Of a stretch of 64,000 bases of DNA, positions 9,033 to 18,690 are shown in pieces. Positions within the stretch are counted from its first letter, which is position 1. Every line of letters begins with the position of its first letter. The DNA is from Pseudomonas sp. RIT-PI-S (GTDB taxonomy: Bacteria > Pseudomonadota > Gammaproteobacteria > Pseudomonadales > Pseudomonadaceae), in NCBI RefSeq assembly GCF_025642975.1, contig NZ_JANZKJ010000013.1, positions 89,593-153,592 on the forward strand, given 5' to 3'. The notes beneath the pieces are model-generated. The model was given only the letters and a program-made list of their open reading frames with translations, was not told the DNA's origin and ran no database searches. Made by a program: the position numbers and the translations under genes.

Positions 9033-9535
9033 CACTTGGACTGGTTCATGCGCTCGATGACCTGACGGGTGATGTCGTATTGAGGTTTGACATCGATGAC
9101 CGCGCCGCGCTCGAGCACCAGGTCGAAACCGCCTTGCTTGATCACTGCTTCCACGGCGCCGTCCAGCTTGGGCTTGAGCTGCTTGAGCATGTCACGGTCA
9201 GCCGAAGCCTTGGCTTCGTTCAGCTCCTTGGACTGGAACTGGAAGTCACGTGCCTTTTGCTTGAAGTCCAGCTCCAGGCGCTCGCGCTCAGGCTGCTGCA
9301 TCTTGTCGCCGCCGCTGACCAGGCGGTCCTGGATGTCCTTGGCGCTGCTTTCCAAGGCCTTGAGCTTGGTCAGCTGAGGGCCAAATTTCTTTTCCGCGTC
9401 CACTGCGTACTTCTTCGCGGCATCGGATTCGAGCAATGCCATCTGATAATTCAGCACGGCGATTTTCATTTCGGCGAAGGCCGGGGTCGCGAACATGGCG
9501 GCGGCGACGATAACCAGTTGAGTCAGCTTGCGCAC
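9032..9535 (-). CDS. skp: periplasmic outer-membrane protein chaperone Skp (OmpH)
   Basis: Skp is a trimeric periplasmic chaperone that holds unfolded outer-membrane proteins on their way to BamA. The 167-residue frame starts with a Sec signal peptide (MRKLTQLVIVAAAMFATPAFA, cleavage after residue 21). It continues with KIAVLNYQMALLESDAAK and a long charged helical region that forms the tentacles. It sits between bamA and lpxD in the conserved envelope-biogenesis order. Confidence 0.95.
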   Translation of the reverse strand: MRKLTQLVIVAAAMFATPAFAEMKIAVLNYQMALLESDAAKKYAVDAEKKFGPQLTKLKALESSAKDIQDRLVSGGDKMQQPERERLELDFKQKARDFQFQSKELNEAKASADRDMLKQLKPKLDGAVEAVIKQGGFDLVLERGAVIDVKPQYDITRQVIERMNQSK

Positions 9536-9580
9536 GATAAACTCCTGCGAATTCGTTGTATGTAGGCCAGGGCGCGACGC

Positions 9581-11938
9581 TTAGAACGTCTGCCCCAGCG
9601 AGAATTGGAAGATCTGGGTTTCGGCTTCGTCCGGCTTCTTGACTGGCATCGCCAGGCTGAAGCTCAACGGACCAAGGGCGGTGATCCAGGTCACGCCCAG
9701 GCCGACCGAAGCGGCCATGTTGGAGAAGTCGATGGAGCCGCAATCCTTGGTGTTCACCGGGTACTGGGTACTCTTCGACGAGTATTGGCACTTGGAGTCG
9801 AACACGTTACCCACATCCCAGAACAGCGATGTGCGCAGGGATTTCTGGTCCTTCACGAATGGCATCGGGAAGAGGATCTCGGCGCCGCCGGTGATCATCA
9901 CGTTACCGCCGAAGGCCAGGGCATCCTGGTCCGGATCGTTAGTTGCTGGCGTACTGCGTGGGCCCAAGGTGCTGTCCTTGAAGCCGCGCACGGAGTTGAA
10001 GCCACCGGCGTAGTAGTTCTCGTAGAACGGCAAGCCATCGGTAGAGCCATAGCCGTCGCCATACCCCAGTTCCGTGTGGAAGCGAAGGGTGTAGTTTTCG
10101 GTTACCGGCGTAAACAGCTGGCCACGGTAGTCGAGCTTGTAGAACGACAGGTCGCTACCCGGCGTGGTCGTTTCCAGCGTCAGGCTCTGGGCATGGCCAC
10201 GGGTCGGCAAGGTGCCGCGGTTCAGAGTCGAATCCGACCAGCCCACGGAGGCCTTGAAGTTGGTGAAGCTGTCGCCCTCGCGGTCGATGAAGTCGTAGAT
10301 CTCGCCGACGGTATAGGTGCCGGTGTTGATCTCGTCCTTCTGTACGGTCAGGCCGAAGGTCAGGCGCGAAGTCTCGCTGATGGGGTAGCCGAAGTTGAGG
10401 CCGGCGCCCAGGCTGTCGACCGCATAGCTGGCCACGTCGACGTCGAGGTCGTCGTAGTCGGTCTTACGGTAGAAGGCGTTGTAACCCAGGCTCACGCCAT
10501 CCGGCGTGTAGTAAGGATCGACGAAGCTGAAGTTATAACGGCTCTGGTATTCGGAGCGGGTTAGCCCCAGGCTCACTTTATTACCGCTACCCAGGAAGTT
10601 GCTCTGGCTAATCGAGCCACCGAGGATCAGCCCCGCGCTCTGGGCGAAACCCACGCTGGCGGTGATCGAGCCCGAGGGTTGCTCTTCCACGGTGTAGTTC
10701 ACGTCCACCTGGTCGTCGGTGCCAGGCACCGCCGGGGTTTCGACGTTCACTTCCTTGAAGTAGCCCAGGCGCTCCAGGCGCGTCTTGGACTGGTCGATCA
10801 GGTAGGTCGACGCCCAGCCGCCTTCCATCTGGCGCATTTCACGGCGCAGCACTTCGTCTTCGGTCTTGGTGTTGCCGCGGAAGTTCACGCGGTTGACGTA
10901 GGCACGCTTGCCGGGGTCCACCACGAAGGTGATGTCCACGGTGTGGTCTTCGTTGTGCGGCTGCGGCACGCCGTTGACGTTGGCGAAGGTGTAGCCTTCG
11001 TTGCCCAGGCGGCGGGTGATCAGGTCCGAGGTGGACGTCATCACCTTGCGCGAGAACACCTGGCCGGGCTTGACCAGCATCAGGTCTTGGATCTGCTGCT
11101 CGGGCACCTTCAGGTCGCCGCTGAGCTTGACGTCGCGGACCTTGTACTTCTCGCCTTCGTTCACGTTGACGGTGATGTAGACGTGTTTCTTGTCCGGGGT
11201 GATGGACACCTGGGTGGAGGCGATGTCCATGTTGATGTAGCCGCGGTCCAGGTAATAGGAACGCAACCGCTCCAGGTCACCGGACAGTTTCTCGCGGCCG
11301 TACTTGTCGTCGTTCTTGAAGAACGACAGCCAGTTGGTGGTTTTCAGCTCGAACAGGTCGACCAGATCCTGCTCGGGGAACACGGTGTTGCCCACCACGT
11401 TGATGTGCTGGATCGCCGCGACCGTGCCTTCGTTGATCTTGATCTTCAGGCCCACGCGGTTGCGCGGCTGGGTCACCACCTCGGTATCTACCGTGGCCGA
11501 GTAGCGGCCCTGGGCGACGTACTGGCGCTGAAGTTCGTTACGCACGCCTTCGAGGGTGGCGCGCTGGAAGATTTCCCCTTCGGCCAGGCCCGATTGTTTC
11601 AAGCCCTTGAGCAGGTCTTCGGTGGAAATGGCCTTGTTGCCTTCGATCTCGATGCTGGCGACCGACGGCCGCTCCACTACGTTGATCACCAGGACGTTAC
11701 CGTCGCGCCCCAGTTGAATGTCCTGGAAGAACCCGGTCTTGAACAGCGCGCGCGTGGAGTCCACCAGCTTGCGGTCATCGGCCTCTTCGCCCACGTTCAG
11801 GGGCAAGGCGCCGAAGACGCTGCCGGCGGATACCCGCTGCAGGCCATTGACACGAATATCGGAGATGGTGAAGGACTCGGCGTGAACTTCGGCGATCATC
11901 AGTGCGGACAGCACCGCAGTAAGCAGCAGACGTTTCAT
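9581..11938 (-). CDS. bamA: outer membrane protein assembly factor BamA
   Basis: BamA is the essential Omp85-family insertase of beta-barrel proteins. The start at 11938 gives a signal peptide (MKRLLLTAVLSALMIAEVHA), then five POTRA domains (about residues 22-420) and a 16-strand barrel ending in FSLGQTF with the expected terminal phenylalanine. Total is 785 residues. The upstream ORF extension of nine codons reads through the leader and is not used. A GAAAGGA site precedes the ATG. The L6 motif region VRGFKDSTLGPR is present. Confidence 0.97.
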   Translation of the reverse strand: MKRLLLTAVLSALMIAEVHAESFTISDIRVNGLQRVSAGSVFGALPLNVGEEADDRKLVDSTRALFKTGFFQDIQLGRDGNVLVINVVERPSVASIEIEGNKAISTEDLLKGLKQSGLAEGEIFQRATLEGVRNELQRQYVAQGRYSATVDTEVVTQPRNRVGLKIKINEGTVAAIQHINVVGNTVFPEQDLVDLFELKTTNWLSFFKNDDKYGREKLSGDLERLRSYYLDRGYINMDIASTQVSITPDKKHVYITVNVNEGEKYKVRDVKLSGDLKVPEQQIQDLMLVKPGQVFSRKVMTSTSDLITRRLGNEGYTFANVNGVPQPHNEDHTVDITFVVDPGKRAYVNRVNFRGNTKTEDEVLRREMRQMEGGWASTYLIDQSKTRLERLGYFKEVNVETPAVPGTDDQVDVNYTVEEQPSGSITASVGFAQSAGLILGGSISQSNFLGSGNKVSLGLTRSEYQSRYNFSFVDPYYTPDGVSLGYNAFYRKTDYDDLDVDVASYAVDSLGAGLNFGYPISETSRLTFGLTVQKDEINTGTYTVGEIYDFIDREGDSFTNFKASVGWSDSTLNRGTLPTRGHAQSLTLETTTPGSDLSFYKLDYRGQLFTPVTENYTLRFHTELGYGDGYGSTDGLPFYENYYAGGFNSVRGFKDSTLGPRSTPATNDPDQDALAFGGNVMITGGAEILFPMPFVKDQKSLRTSLFWDVGNVFDSKCQYSSKSTQYPVNTKDCGSIDFSNMAASVGLGVTWITALGPLSFSLAMPVKKPDEAETQIFQFSLGQTF

Positions 11939-11963
11939 GAAGTCCTTTCTTATTCCAACTGGC

Positions 11964-11991
11964 AATAAACAAACTGCCGCATAAGCGGCAG
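11964..11991 (-). terminator. hairpin with T-rich tail between rseP and bamA
   Basis: On the minus strand CTGCCGC-TTAT-GCGGCAG (11974-11991) is followed by TTTGTTTATT. It lies 21 bp past the rseP stop and 35 bp before the bamA start, so it could cut read-through from rseP into bamA. Confidence 0.65.
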
Positions 11992-12011
11992 GTTCGCAAT
12001 TGTGCGACTCA

Positions 12012-13361
12012 TTACAACCGACCCAGGTCGTTTATCAGGGCGAGTAACATAACTCCCACCACTAGACTGATACCGATCTGGACCCCCCAGCCCTGTACCC
12101 GATCGGAAACCGGGCGACCCCGAACCCACTCGATCAGGTAGAACAGCAGATGCCCCCCGTCCAGGACGGGAATGGGAAGCAGATTGAGAACCCCCAGGCT
12201 GATACTCAGGTAAGCCAGGAAGTTCAAGAAATCCCCAAGGCCCGACTGGGCCGAAGCGCCCGCCACTTTAGCAATGGTTATCGGTCCACTCAAGTTTTTT
12301 ACCGAGAGCTCGCCAAAGAGCATTTTCTTCAGCGAATCAAGGGTCAACACACTCATCTCCCAAGTGCGTCGCGCGCCTTCGACCAACCCGTCGAGAGGAC
12401 CATAACGAACCTCCCGAAGCATGTCTGCTGGCCAGGCGACCGGCGCCACGCCGGCGCCGAGGTAACCGGTCGCCGCTGCCCCCTCCCCCTTGCTTGCCAA
12501 GGTTACTGGAACCTCCAGAGAGTGCCCGTCGCGCTCGACCTGCAACATGACCTGCTTGTCGGCCCGCTGACGCACCGCGTCCACCACCTGTTGCCAATCG
12601 GCGAGCGCCGCGCCATCCAGGGTCAGCAGGCGGTCGCCGGATTTCAAGCCGGCGGCATGGGCAGGCCCGGCGGGGTCTACCTCCGCCAGCACGGGCTCAA
12701 GGGCCGGCCGCCACGGCCGAATCCCCAGGGAGCGAACAGGGTCCGGCTCGTCACTGCCCTTGAGCCAGCCCACGAGGGCGAGCTGATGAACGCTACCGTT
12801 GCCGTCCTGATCATTGACCCGAATCTGCAAGTTGCCGGTTTCGCCCAAACGGCGCACCAGCTCCATATTGACGCCGGACCAGCCAGTGACCGGCTCGCCA
12901 TCCACCTCGATGATTTCCTGCCCAGCTGCGAGCCCTGCGCCCGCGGCCATGCTTCCCGCTTCCACGGCGCCGATGACCGGCCGTACCTGTTCGCTGCCCA
13001 ACATGGCAATGAACCAGAAGAACACGATAGCCAGCAGGAAGTTGGCGATGGGCCCGGCAGCGACTATCGCAATGCGCTGGCCAACCGGCTTGCGGTTGAA
13101 GGCCTGCTGCAGCTCTTCGGCCGGCACCTCGGCCTCCCGCTCGTCGAGCATCTTCACGTAACCGCCCAGGGGGATGGCCGCCACCACGTACTCGGTGCCC
13201 TGCTTGTCGGCCCAGCGCAGCAGCGGTGTACCGAAGCCCACCGAGAACCGCAGCACCTTGACCCCGCAGCGGCGGGCCACCCAGAAGTGGCCGAATTCGT
13301 GGAAGGTCACCAGCACCCCAAGTGCCACCAGGGTGCCGACCAGCATATAGAGTGCGCTCAT
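12012..13361 (-). CDS. rseP: site-2 intramembrane zinc protease RseP
   Basis: RseP (called MucP in P. aeruginosa) cleaves the anti-sigma factor after DegS/AlgW, releasing the envelope-stress sigma factor. The HEFGH zinc motif is in the first membrane segment (about residues 21-25). Two PDZ domains occupy about 115-295. The third metal ligand is in LNLLPIPVLDGGHLLFY near the C-terminus, followed by the last membrane helix. Length is 449 residues, as expected. It lies between dxr and bamA, linking envelope-stress sensing to barrel assembly. Confidence 0.96.
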   Translation of the reverse strand: MSALYMLVGTLVALGVLVTFHEFGHFWVARRCGVKVLRFSVGFGTPLLRWADKQGTEYVVAAIPLGGYVKMLDEREAEVPAEELQQAFNRKPVGQRIAIVAAGPIANFLLAIVFFWFIAMLGSEQVRPVIGAVEAGSMAAGAGLAAGQEIIEVDGEPVTGWSGVNMELVRRLGETGNLQIRVNDQDGNGSVHQLALVGWLKGSDEPDPVRSLGIRPWRPALEPVLAEVDPAGPAHAAGLKSGDRLLTLDGAALADWQQVVDAVRQRADKQVMLQVERDGHSLEVPVTLASKGEGAAATGYLGAGVAPVAWPADMLREVRYGPLDGLVEGARRTWEMSVLTLDSLKKMLFGELSVKNLSGPITIAKVAGASAQSGLGDFLNFLAYLSISLGVLNLLPIPVLDGGHLLFYLIEWVRGRPVSDRVQGWGVQIGISLVVGVMLLALINDLGRL

Positions 13362-13419
13362 AGGTTTCTCCGCAGCGCCCGCAGGCAGTCATCCGCCCCT
13401 GGGGCGCACCAATCGGAAC

Positions 13420-14610
13420 TCATCGGCTGGCCTGAGTCAACCACTGCTCGGCGGCCCGACGCGCTCTGGCATCGGCATCGAATACGGCGTCCAGGCTATC
13501 CAACACCACACAGGGCTCCTTGGCCAGTACCGCCTCGATCATACTCGCGATCTCGGTGTAACGGATGCGCCGGTCGAGAAACGCCGCCACGGCCACTTCG
13601 TTGGCGGCATTGAGCGTAGCGGGCGCGCTTGAGCCCGCCTCCGCCGCCTGCCTTGCCAGGCGCAGGCAAGGGAAGCGCTGTTCATCAGGCTTGTGGAAAT
13701 CCAGGCGAGCAATGCTGAACAGGTCCAGCGGCGGAACACCGGAGTCGATCCGCTGCGGCCAGGAGAGGGCATTGGCGATAGGCGTGCGCATATCCGGGTT
13801 ACCTAGCTGCGCCAATACCGAGCCATCGATGTAATCCACAAGGGAATGGATCACGCTTTGCGGATGCACTACCACTTCCACTTGCGACGGGCGGGCATCG
13901 AACAGCCAGCAGGCCTCGATCAGCTCCAGCCCCTTGTTGGCCATGGTGGCCGAATCCACGGATATCTTGCGGCCCATTGACCAGTTCGGATGGGCACATG
14001 CCCGCTCGGGCGAAACGTCGGCCAGCTCGGCCAAGGGCGTTTCGCGAAACGGCCCTCCCGAGGCCGTGAGCAGGATCCGGCGCACTCCGACTGCAGCCAG
14101 CCCTTGCGCATAGCCGCCGGGCAAGCACTGAAAGATAGCGTTGTGTTCGCTATCGATAGGCAGCAGCACGGCGTTGCTGTCTCGAACGGCCTGCATGAAG
14201 AGCGCGCCAGACATGACCAACGCCTCTTTGTTGGCCAGCAGCACCTTCTTGCCGGCCCGTACGGCCGCGAGGGTTGGGCGCAATCCGGCAGCACCGACGA
14301 TGGCCGCCATCACCGCGTCCACCTCACTAGCGGCCGCCACTTCGCAAAGCCCGGCCTCGCCATGCAACACATCTGTGGCGAGACCCGCTTTACGCAGACG
14401 CTCGGAGAACGCGGCGGCATCCGTGGCCGTGGCCACCACCGCCAGCTTCGGCCGGTGCTGCTGGCAAAGCAGCAGCAGGTCGTCGAGGCGGGAATGGCCC
14501 GTCAATGCATGCACTTCATAGCGATCGGGATGACGCAGGATCACATCAAGGGTGCTTTGACCGATCGAGCCGGTAGCGCCCAGCACGGTTATCCGCTGTC
14601 GGGTAGTCAC
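13420..14610 (-). CDS. dxr: 1-deoxy-D-xylulose 5-phosphate reductoisomerase
   Basis: Dxr (IspC) makes 2-C-methyl-D-erythritol 4-phosphate, the committed MEP-pathway step. The 396-residue product shows the NADPH site GATGSIGQSTLDV at residues 10-22, KEALVMSG, and the metal/substrate region DSEHNAIFQCLPGG near residue 150. The start overlaps the cdsA stop by 4 bp. It supplies isoprenoid precursors used by the nearby uppS product. Confidence 0.97.
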   Translation of the reverse strand: MTTRQRITVLGATGSIGQSTLDVILRHPDRYEVHALTGHSRLDDLLLLCQQHRPKLAVVATATDAAAFSERLRKAGLATDVLHGEAGLCEVAAASEVDAVMAAIVGAAGLRPTLAAVRAGKKVLLANKEALVMSGALFMQAVRDSNAVLLPIDSEHNAIFQCLPGGYAQGLAAVGVRRILLTASGGPFRETPLAELADVSPERACAHPNWSMGRKISVDSATMANKGLELIEACWLFDARPSQVEVVVHPQSVIHSLVDYIDGSVLAQLGNPDMRTPIANALSWPQRIDSGVPPLDLFSIARLDFHKPDEQRFPCLRLARQAAEAGSSAPATLNAANEVAVAAFLDRRIRYTEIASMIEAVLAKEPCVVLDSLDAVFDADARARRAAEQWLTQASR

Positions 14611-15428
14611 ATCGTGCCCCAGCCGGCGGCCCAGAGCAGCACGGCAAATACCGGGATGGCCGCGGTAAGGCTGTCGATGCGGTCAAGGACGCCGCCATGC
14701 CCAGGCAACAGCTGGCTGCTATCCTTGATCCCGGCCTGGCGCTTGAACATGCTCTCGGTGAGATCACCCACCACGGACACCAGTACCACCACGGCCGCGG
14801 CGGCAAGGGCGCCGATCAGCTGCCCGGCGGACCAGGCGCGGACCACCCCGGTGATCAGTGTGATCAACAAGGCGATGCCAAGCCCCCCATAGAGCCCGGC
14901 CCAACTTTTGCCTGGGCTCACCGCTGGCGCGAGCTTGCGCTTGCCAAAAGCGCGGCCGGTGAAATACGCGCCGATATCAGCGACCCACACCAGCACCATG
15001 ACCGACACGATCAGCCAATTACCCAGGCCCGACGGCCACTCCTTGAGCATGAGCAGACCCTGCCAGGCCGGCAGCAGCACCAGCAGGCCGATCAGCACTT
15101 TGCAGGCGATGCTGGACCAATACTGCGCAGAACCTGGGTAGGTCAGCACCAGCCAAGTGGCCACGGCCCACCAAATCACCGCCAGGCCAAGCAACCAAGG
15201 CGCAAGCGTCGGCACCATGTAGAGCACCATGAGCATCCCCGCCACCAACGCTGCGAACAAGCAACGCACAGGTTGCGCTTCAAGGCCGGCCAGCCGTGCC
15301 CACTCCCACGCGCCCAAGGTCACGACGGCACCGATGAACAGAGCGAACCAGCCGCCATCCAGCAGGAAAAAACCACACAAGGCCAGCGGTAGCAGAACCA
15401 GGGCGGTAAGAATGCGTTGCTTAAGCAT
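14607..15428 (-). CDS. cdsA: phosphatidate cytidylyltransferase
   Basis: CdsA is an integral membrane enzyme that makes CDP-diacylglycerol from CTP and phosphatidate for phospholipid synthesis. The 273-residue frame is strongly hydrophobic with about seven or eight membrane segments. It carries the family signature near the C-terminus (VVGDLTESMFKRQAGIKDSS). It overlaps uppS by 1 bp upstream and dxr by 4 bp downstream. Confidence 0.96.
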   Translation of the reverse strand: MLKQRILTALVLLPLALCGFFLLDGGWFALFIGAVVTLGAWEWARLAGLEAQPVRCLFAALVAGMLMVLYMVPTLAPWLLGLAVIWWAVATWLVLTYPGSAQYWSSIACKVLIGLLVLLPAWQGLLMLKEWPSGLGNWLIVSVMVLVWVADIGAYFTGRAFGKRKLAPAVSPGKSWAGLYGGLGIALLITLITGVVRAWSAGQLIGALAAAAVVVLVSVVGDLTESMFKRQAGIKDSSQLLPGHGGVLDRIDSLTAAIPVFAVLLWAAGWGTM

Positions 15429-16183
15429 CAGGCACGGGCTCCAGCCTCTACCTGCTCGCTGGTTTTACCGAAGCGACGCTGGCGGGAGGCGAAATCGGCC
15501 AGCGCAACGCGCATGGCCTCGTGTTTGAAGTCCGGCCAGTAGAGGTCGGAGAAATACAGCTCGGCATAGGCGAGCTGCCAAAGCAGGAAGTTACTGATGC
15601 GATGCTCGCCCCCGGTACGGATGCACAAATCCGGAAGGGGCAACTCGCCAGTGGCCAGGCGCGCCTGCAGCATCGAAGGGGTAATTTCCTCCGGTTGCAG
15701 CCTACCCGCCTGGACTTCGCGCGCCAGCTGTTGGGCCGCCTGGGCGATGTCCCATTGACCACCATAGTTGGCGGCGATCTGTAGAACGAAGCGCCCCGGG
15801 CCGACAGTCAGCGCTTCGGCCTCGGCCATCGCGGCCTGCAATTCGGGATGGAAGCGGCTGCGGTCGCCAATGATGCGCAGGCTGATGTTGTTTTCATCGA
15901 GCCGGCGAGCCTCGCGCCGCAGCATCGTAAAGAACAGCTCCATCAGCGCACCTACTTCTTCGGCAGGCCGCTGCCAGTTTTCACTGGAAAAGGCGAACAG
16001 GGTCAGCACCTCGACCCGCGCCTCGGCGCACACCTCGATCACCGCCCGGACGGCGTCAACGCCAGCCTTGTGCCCTGCCACCCCAGGCAGCAGGCGCTTC
16101 TTGGCCCAGCGATTGTTACCGTCCATGATGATCGCCACGTGCCGCGGGACGGTCGCTAGCGCTGCCGGCTTGATCTTTTCCAT
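15428..16183 (-). CDS. uppS: undecaprenyl diphosphate synthase
   Basis: This cis-prenyltransferase adds isopentenyl units to farnesyl diphosphate to make the C55 carrier lipid for peptidoglycan and O-antigen. The 251-residue protein has the diphosphate-binding AIIMDGNNRWAKKR at about residues 18-31 and the C-terminal DLCIRTGGEHRISNFLLWQ substrate motif. It is followed by cdsA with a 1-bp overlap and preceded by frr. Confidence 0.97.
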   Translation of the reverse strand: MEKIKPAALATVPRHVAIIMDGNNRWAKKRLLPGVAGHKAGVDAVRAVIEVCAEARVEVLTLFAFSSENWQRPAEEVGALMELFFTMLRREARRLDENNISLRIIGDRSRFHPELQAAMAEAEALTVGPGRFVLQIAANYGGQWDIAQAAQQLAREVQAGRLQPEEITPSMLQARLATGELPLPDLCIRTGGEHRISNFLLWQLAYAELYFSDLYWPDFKHEAMRVALADFASRQRRFGKTSEQVEAGARA

Positions 16184-16202
16184 GAAAACGCGCGGACCCT
16201 TC

Positions 16203-16760
16203 TTATACGGCCATCAAATCGGCTTCTTTCGCTTTCACGGCCGTTTCGATCTCGGCCACGAACTTGTCGGTCAGCTTTTGAATATCGTCGGCAGCGCGAC
16301 GCTCTTCGTCTTCGCTGATTTCCTTCTCCTTGACCAGATCCTTGAGCTGGCTCAGGGCGTCACGGCGGATATTGCGCACGGCCACCCGGCCTTCCTCGGC
16401 AGCTTCACGGGCTTGCTTGGTGAACCCCTTGCGGGTTTCTTCGGTCAACGGCGGCATGTTGACCAACAACAGTTCACCCAGGTTGGTAGGGTTCAGGTTC
16501 AGGCCGGCATTCTGGATGGCCTTGTCCACGGCGCCCAGCATATTGCGTTCGAACGCAACGACCTGGAGGGTACGAGCATCCTTCACGGTCACGCTGGCGA
16601 CCTGGTTGAGCGGGGTATCCGCACCATAGTAGGGAACCTGCACGCCGCTGAGGATGCTGGGGTGTGCCTTGCCGGTGCGGATACGGCCAAAGGCGTGCTC
16701 CAGCGACTCGATGGACTTGCGCATGCGCTCCTGGGCGTCTTTCTTGATTTCGTTGATCAT
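16203..16760 (-). CDS. frr: ribosome recycling factor
   Basis: Frr releases post-termination ribosomes together with EF-G. Its 185 residues start MINEIKKDAQERMRKSIESL and include the domain I helices with RTGKAHPS. The length is exactly the family norm. Its start overlaps the pyrH stop region by 4 bp, so the two are coupled. Confidence 0.97.
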   Translation of the reverse strand: MINEIKKDAQERMRKSIESLEHAFGRIRTGKAHPSILSGVQVPYYGADTPLNQVASVTVKDARTLQVVAFERNMLGAVDKAIQNAGLNLNPTNLGELLLVNMPPLTEETRKGFTKQAREAAEEGRVAVRNIRRDALSQLKDLVKEKEISEDEERRAADDIQKLTDKFVAEIETAVKAKEADLMAV

Positions 16761-17500
16761 TGCTCGCCTTCCTCGATCAGAGTTCCTTCAGCGCCGCCCA
16801 CTACGATGTTCAGCAGAGCGCCAGGCTTGTTCATGTTAAACACCCGCAACGGCATGTTGTGGTCGCGGCACAGGCAGATGGCGGTCAGGTCCATTACCCC
16901 AAGCTTGCGATCCAGCACTTCGTCGTAGGTCAGCCGTTCGAATTTCTCGGCATGCGGATCTTTGAATGGATCGGCAGTGTACACACCATCGACCTTCGTC
17001 GCTTTCAGCACCACGTCCGCGCCGATTTCGATCCCGCGCAAGCAGGCGGCTGAATCAGTAGTGAAGAAAGGGTTCCCGGTGCCCGCGGAGAAAATTACCA
17101 CATCACCACCGGTGAGGTGACGAATCGCCTTGCGACGATCGTAATGATCTGTGACGCCAACCATGGAAATCGCCGACATCACGATGGCGGAGATATTCGA
17201 ACGCTCGAGCGCGTCGCGCATGGCCAAGCCGTTCATGACGGTCGCCAGCATGCCCATGTGGTCACCGGTCACCCGATCCATGCCGGCTGCGCTCAGGGCA
17301 GCACCGCGGAACAGGTTACCGCCACCGATCACCAACCCTACCTGCACGCCGATGCCGACCAGTTGGCCGACTTCCAACGCCATGCGGTCCAGGACCTTGG
17401 GATCGATACCGAACTCTTCCGAGCCCATCAGGGCTTCGCCGCTTAATTTGAGCAGAATGCGTTTATAGCGAGGTTGACGACCACTCACCTGCTGGGCCAT
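16757..17500 (-). CDS. pyrH: UMP kinase
   Basis: PyrH phosphorylates UMP to UDP. It has 247 residues with the amino-acid-kinase fold: KRILLKLSGEALMG at the N-terminus, VIGGGNLFRG, and the nucleotide region ILKATKVDGVYTADP. Translation runs on to frr by overlap. Upstream is the tsf terminator. Confidence 0.97.
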   Translation of the reverse strand: MAQQVSGRQPRYKRILLKLSGEALMGSEEFGIDPKVLDRMALEVGQLVGIGVQVGLVIGGGNLFRGAALSAAGMDRVTGDHMGMLATVMNGLAMRDALERSNISAIVMSAISMVGVTDHYDRRKAIRHLTGGDVVIFSAGTGNPFFTTDSAACLRGIEIGADVVLKATKVDGVYTADPFKDPHAEKFERLTYDEVLDRKLGVMDLTAICLCRDHNMPLRVFNMNKPGALLNIVVGGAEGTLIEEGEQ

Positions 17501-17612
17501 TGCGTATCTCTCCTGCGGCGTACTTGAATATTTCAGGCCATGGCCTGTTGTAACCGGGCGCCTGGGGCGCGGCCGCGGCTCGCTCCAGGCGCGCTCACGG
17601 GTACTACTTTGA

Positions 17613-17648
17613 CAAAGAGGCTGCGCGCGTGAGCGGGCAGCCTCTTTG
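17613..17648 (-). terminator. hairpin after tsf
   Basis: CAAAGAGGCTGC (17613-17624) and GCAGCCTCTTTG (17637-17648) form a 12-bp perfect stem between the tsf stop (17671) and the pyrH start (17500). The minus-strand tail has no long T-run, so termination may be partial. Confidence 0.6.
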
Positions 17649-17670
17649 GGGTGACAGATGTAAACCTGTC

Positions 17671-18534
17671 TTATTGCTTCTGGGCAGCTGCCACTTGTGC
17701 GGCAACTTCATCAGCGAAGTTGTCGACAGGCTTCTCGATGCCTTCGCCTACCTTGAAGTAGGTGAAGGAAACGATTTCAGCGCCGCCTTGCTTGGCAAGG
17801 GCACCCACGGTGAGTTCTGGGTTCTTGACGAACGCCTGCTCAACCAGGCTGGCCTCGGCCAGGAACTTCTTGATACGGCCGGCCACCATGTTTTCCACGA
17901 TGTTGTCTGGCTTGCCCTTGATCTTCTCTTCGTTCAGAGAGAGGAACACGCCCTTCTCGCGCTCGATCGCTTCGGCGGAAACTTCCGAAGGCAGCAGGAA
18001 CTCGGGGTTGCTGGCAGCCACGTGCATGGCGATGTCCTTGGCGAGCTCAACGGTACCGCCCTTGAGCACAACCGCGACACCGATCTTGTTACCGTGCAGG
18101 TAGGTGCCGATCACGTCACCTTCAACACGCACCAGACGGCGAATGTTGACGTTTTCGCCGACCTTGGCAACCAGAGCGGTGCGAGCTTCTTCCATGACCG
18201 GAATCAGCGCTTCGACCGTCAGGTTTTCAGCAAAGGCCTTGTCGAGGCTAGCGGCCACGAAGTTCTTGAAGTCATCTTGCAGGGCGAGGAAGTCGGTTTG
18301 CGAGTTGACTTCGATCAGCACGGCGGCCTTGCCGTCGTCCTTGATGCCGATGGCGCCTTCAGCGGCGACGTTACCGGCCTTCTTGGCTGCCTTGATGGCG
18401 CCCGAGGCGCGCATGTCGTCGATGGCTTTTTCGATGTCGCCGCCGGCCTTGGTCAGGGCCTTCTTGCAATCCATCATGCCTTCGCCGGTGCGCTCACGCA
18501 GTTCTTTGACCAGCGCTGCAGTAATCTCTGCCAT
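17671..18534 (-). CDS. tsf: translation elongation factor Ts
   Basis: EF-Ts is the nucleotide exchange factor for EF-Tu. The start at 18534 gives MAEITAALVKELRERTGEGMMDCKKAL, the conserved N-terminal UBA-like domain, and 287 residues. The 34 extra upstream codons run through the rpsB-tsf spacer and terminator and are not coding. QTDFLALQDDFKNF, a TDF-type contact region, lies at about residues 80-93. It is downstream of rpsB across a strong hairpin, as in most proteobacteria. Confidence 0.97.
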   Translation of the reverse strand: MAEITAALVKELRERTGEGMMDCKKALTKAGGDIEKAIDDMRASGAIKAAKKAGNVAAEGAIGIKDDGKAAVLIEVNSQTDFLALQDDFKNFVAASLDKAFAENLTVEALIPVMEEARTALVAKVGENVNIRRLVRVEGDVIGTYLHGNKIGVAVVLKGGTVELAKDIAMHVAASNPEFLLPSEVSAEAIEREKGVFLSLNEEKIKGKPDNIVENMVAGRIKKFLAEASLVEQAFVKNPELTVGALAKQGGAEIVSFTYFKVGEGIEKPVDNFADEVAAQVAAAQKQ

Positions 18535-18632
18535 TTCAAAAATCCTCTCGAACAGGTTTTCGGCCATACCGCCCGCGTGTGAACGGGCATTGAAATTCCG
18601 GCCCGCCGGGTCGTTTGCGACCCCAACGGGTG

Positions 18633-18661
18633 GCAAAAAGGGGGCCTAGCCCCCTTTTTGC
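18633..18661. terminator. symmetrical terminator/attenuator between rpsB and tsf
   Basis: GCAAAAAGGGGG (18633-18644) and CCCCCTTTTTGC (18650-18661) pair perfectly over 12 bp around CCTAG. A-runs and T-runs on both sides would make it work in either direction. On the minus strand it lies 29 bp after the rpsB stop and would reduce tsf expression relative to rpsB. Confidence 0.8.
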
Positions 18662-18690
18662 TTACCGAGCCATTCTCAGGCGCGGTCGAC

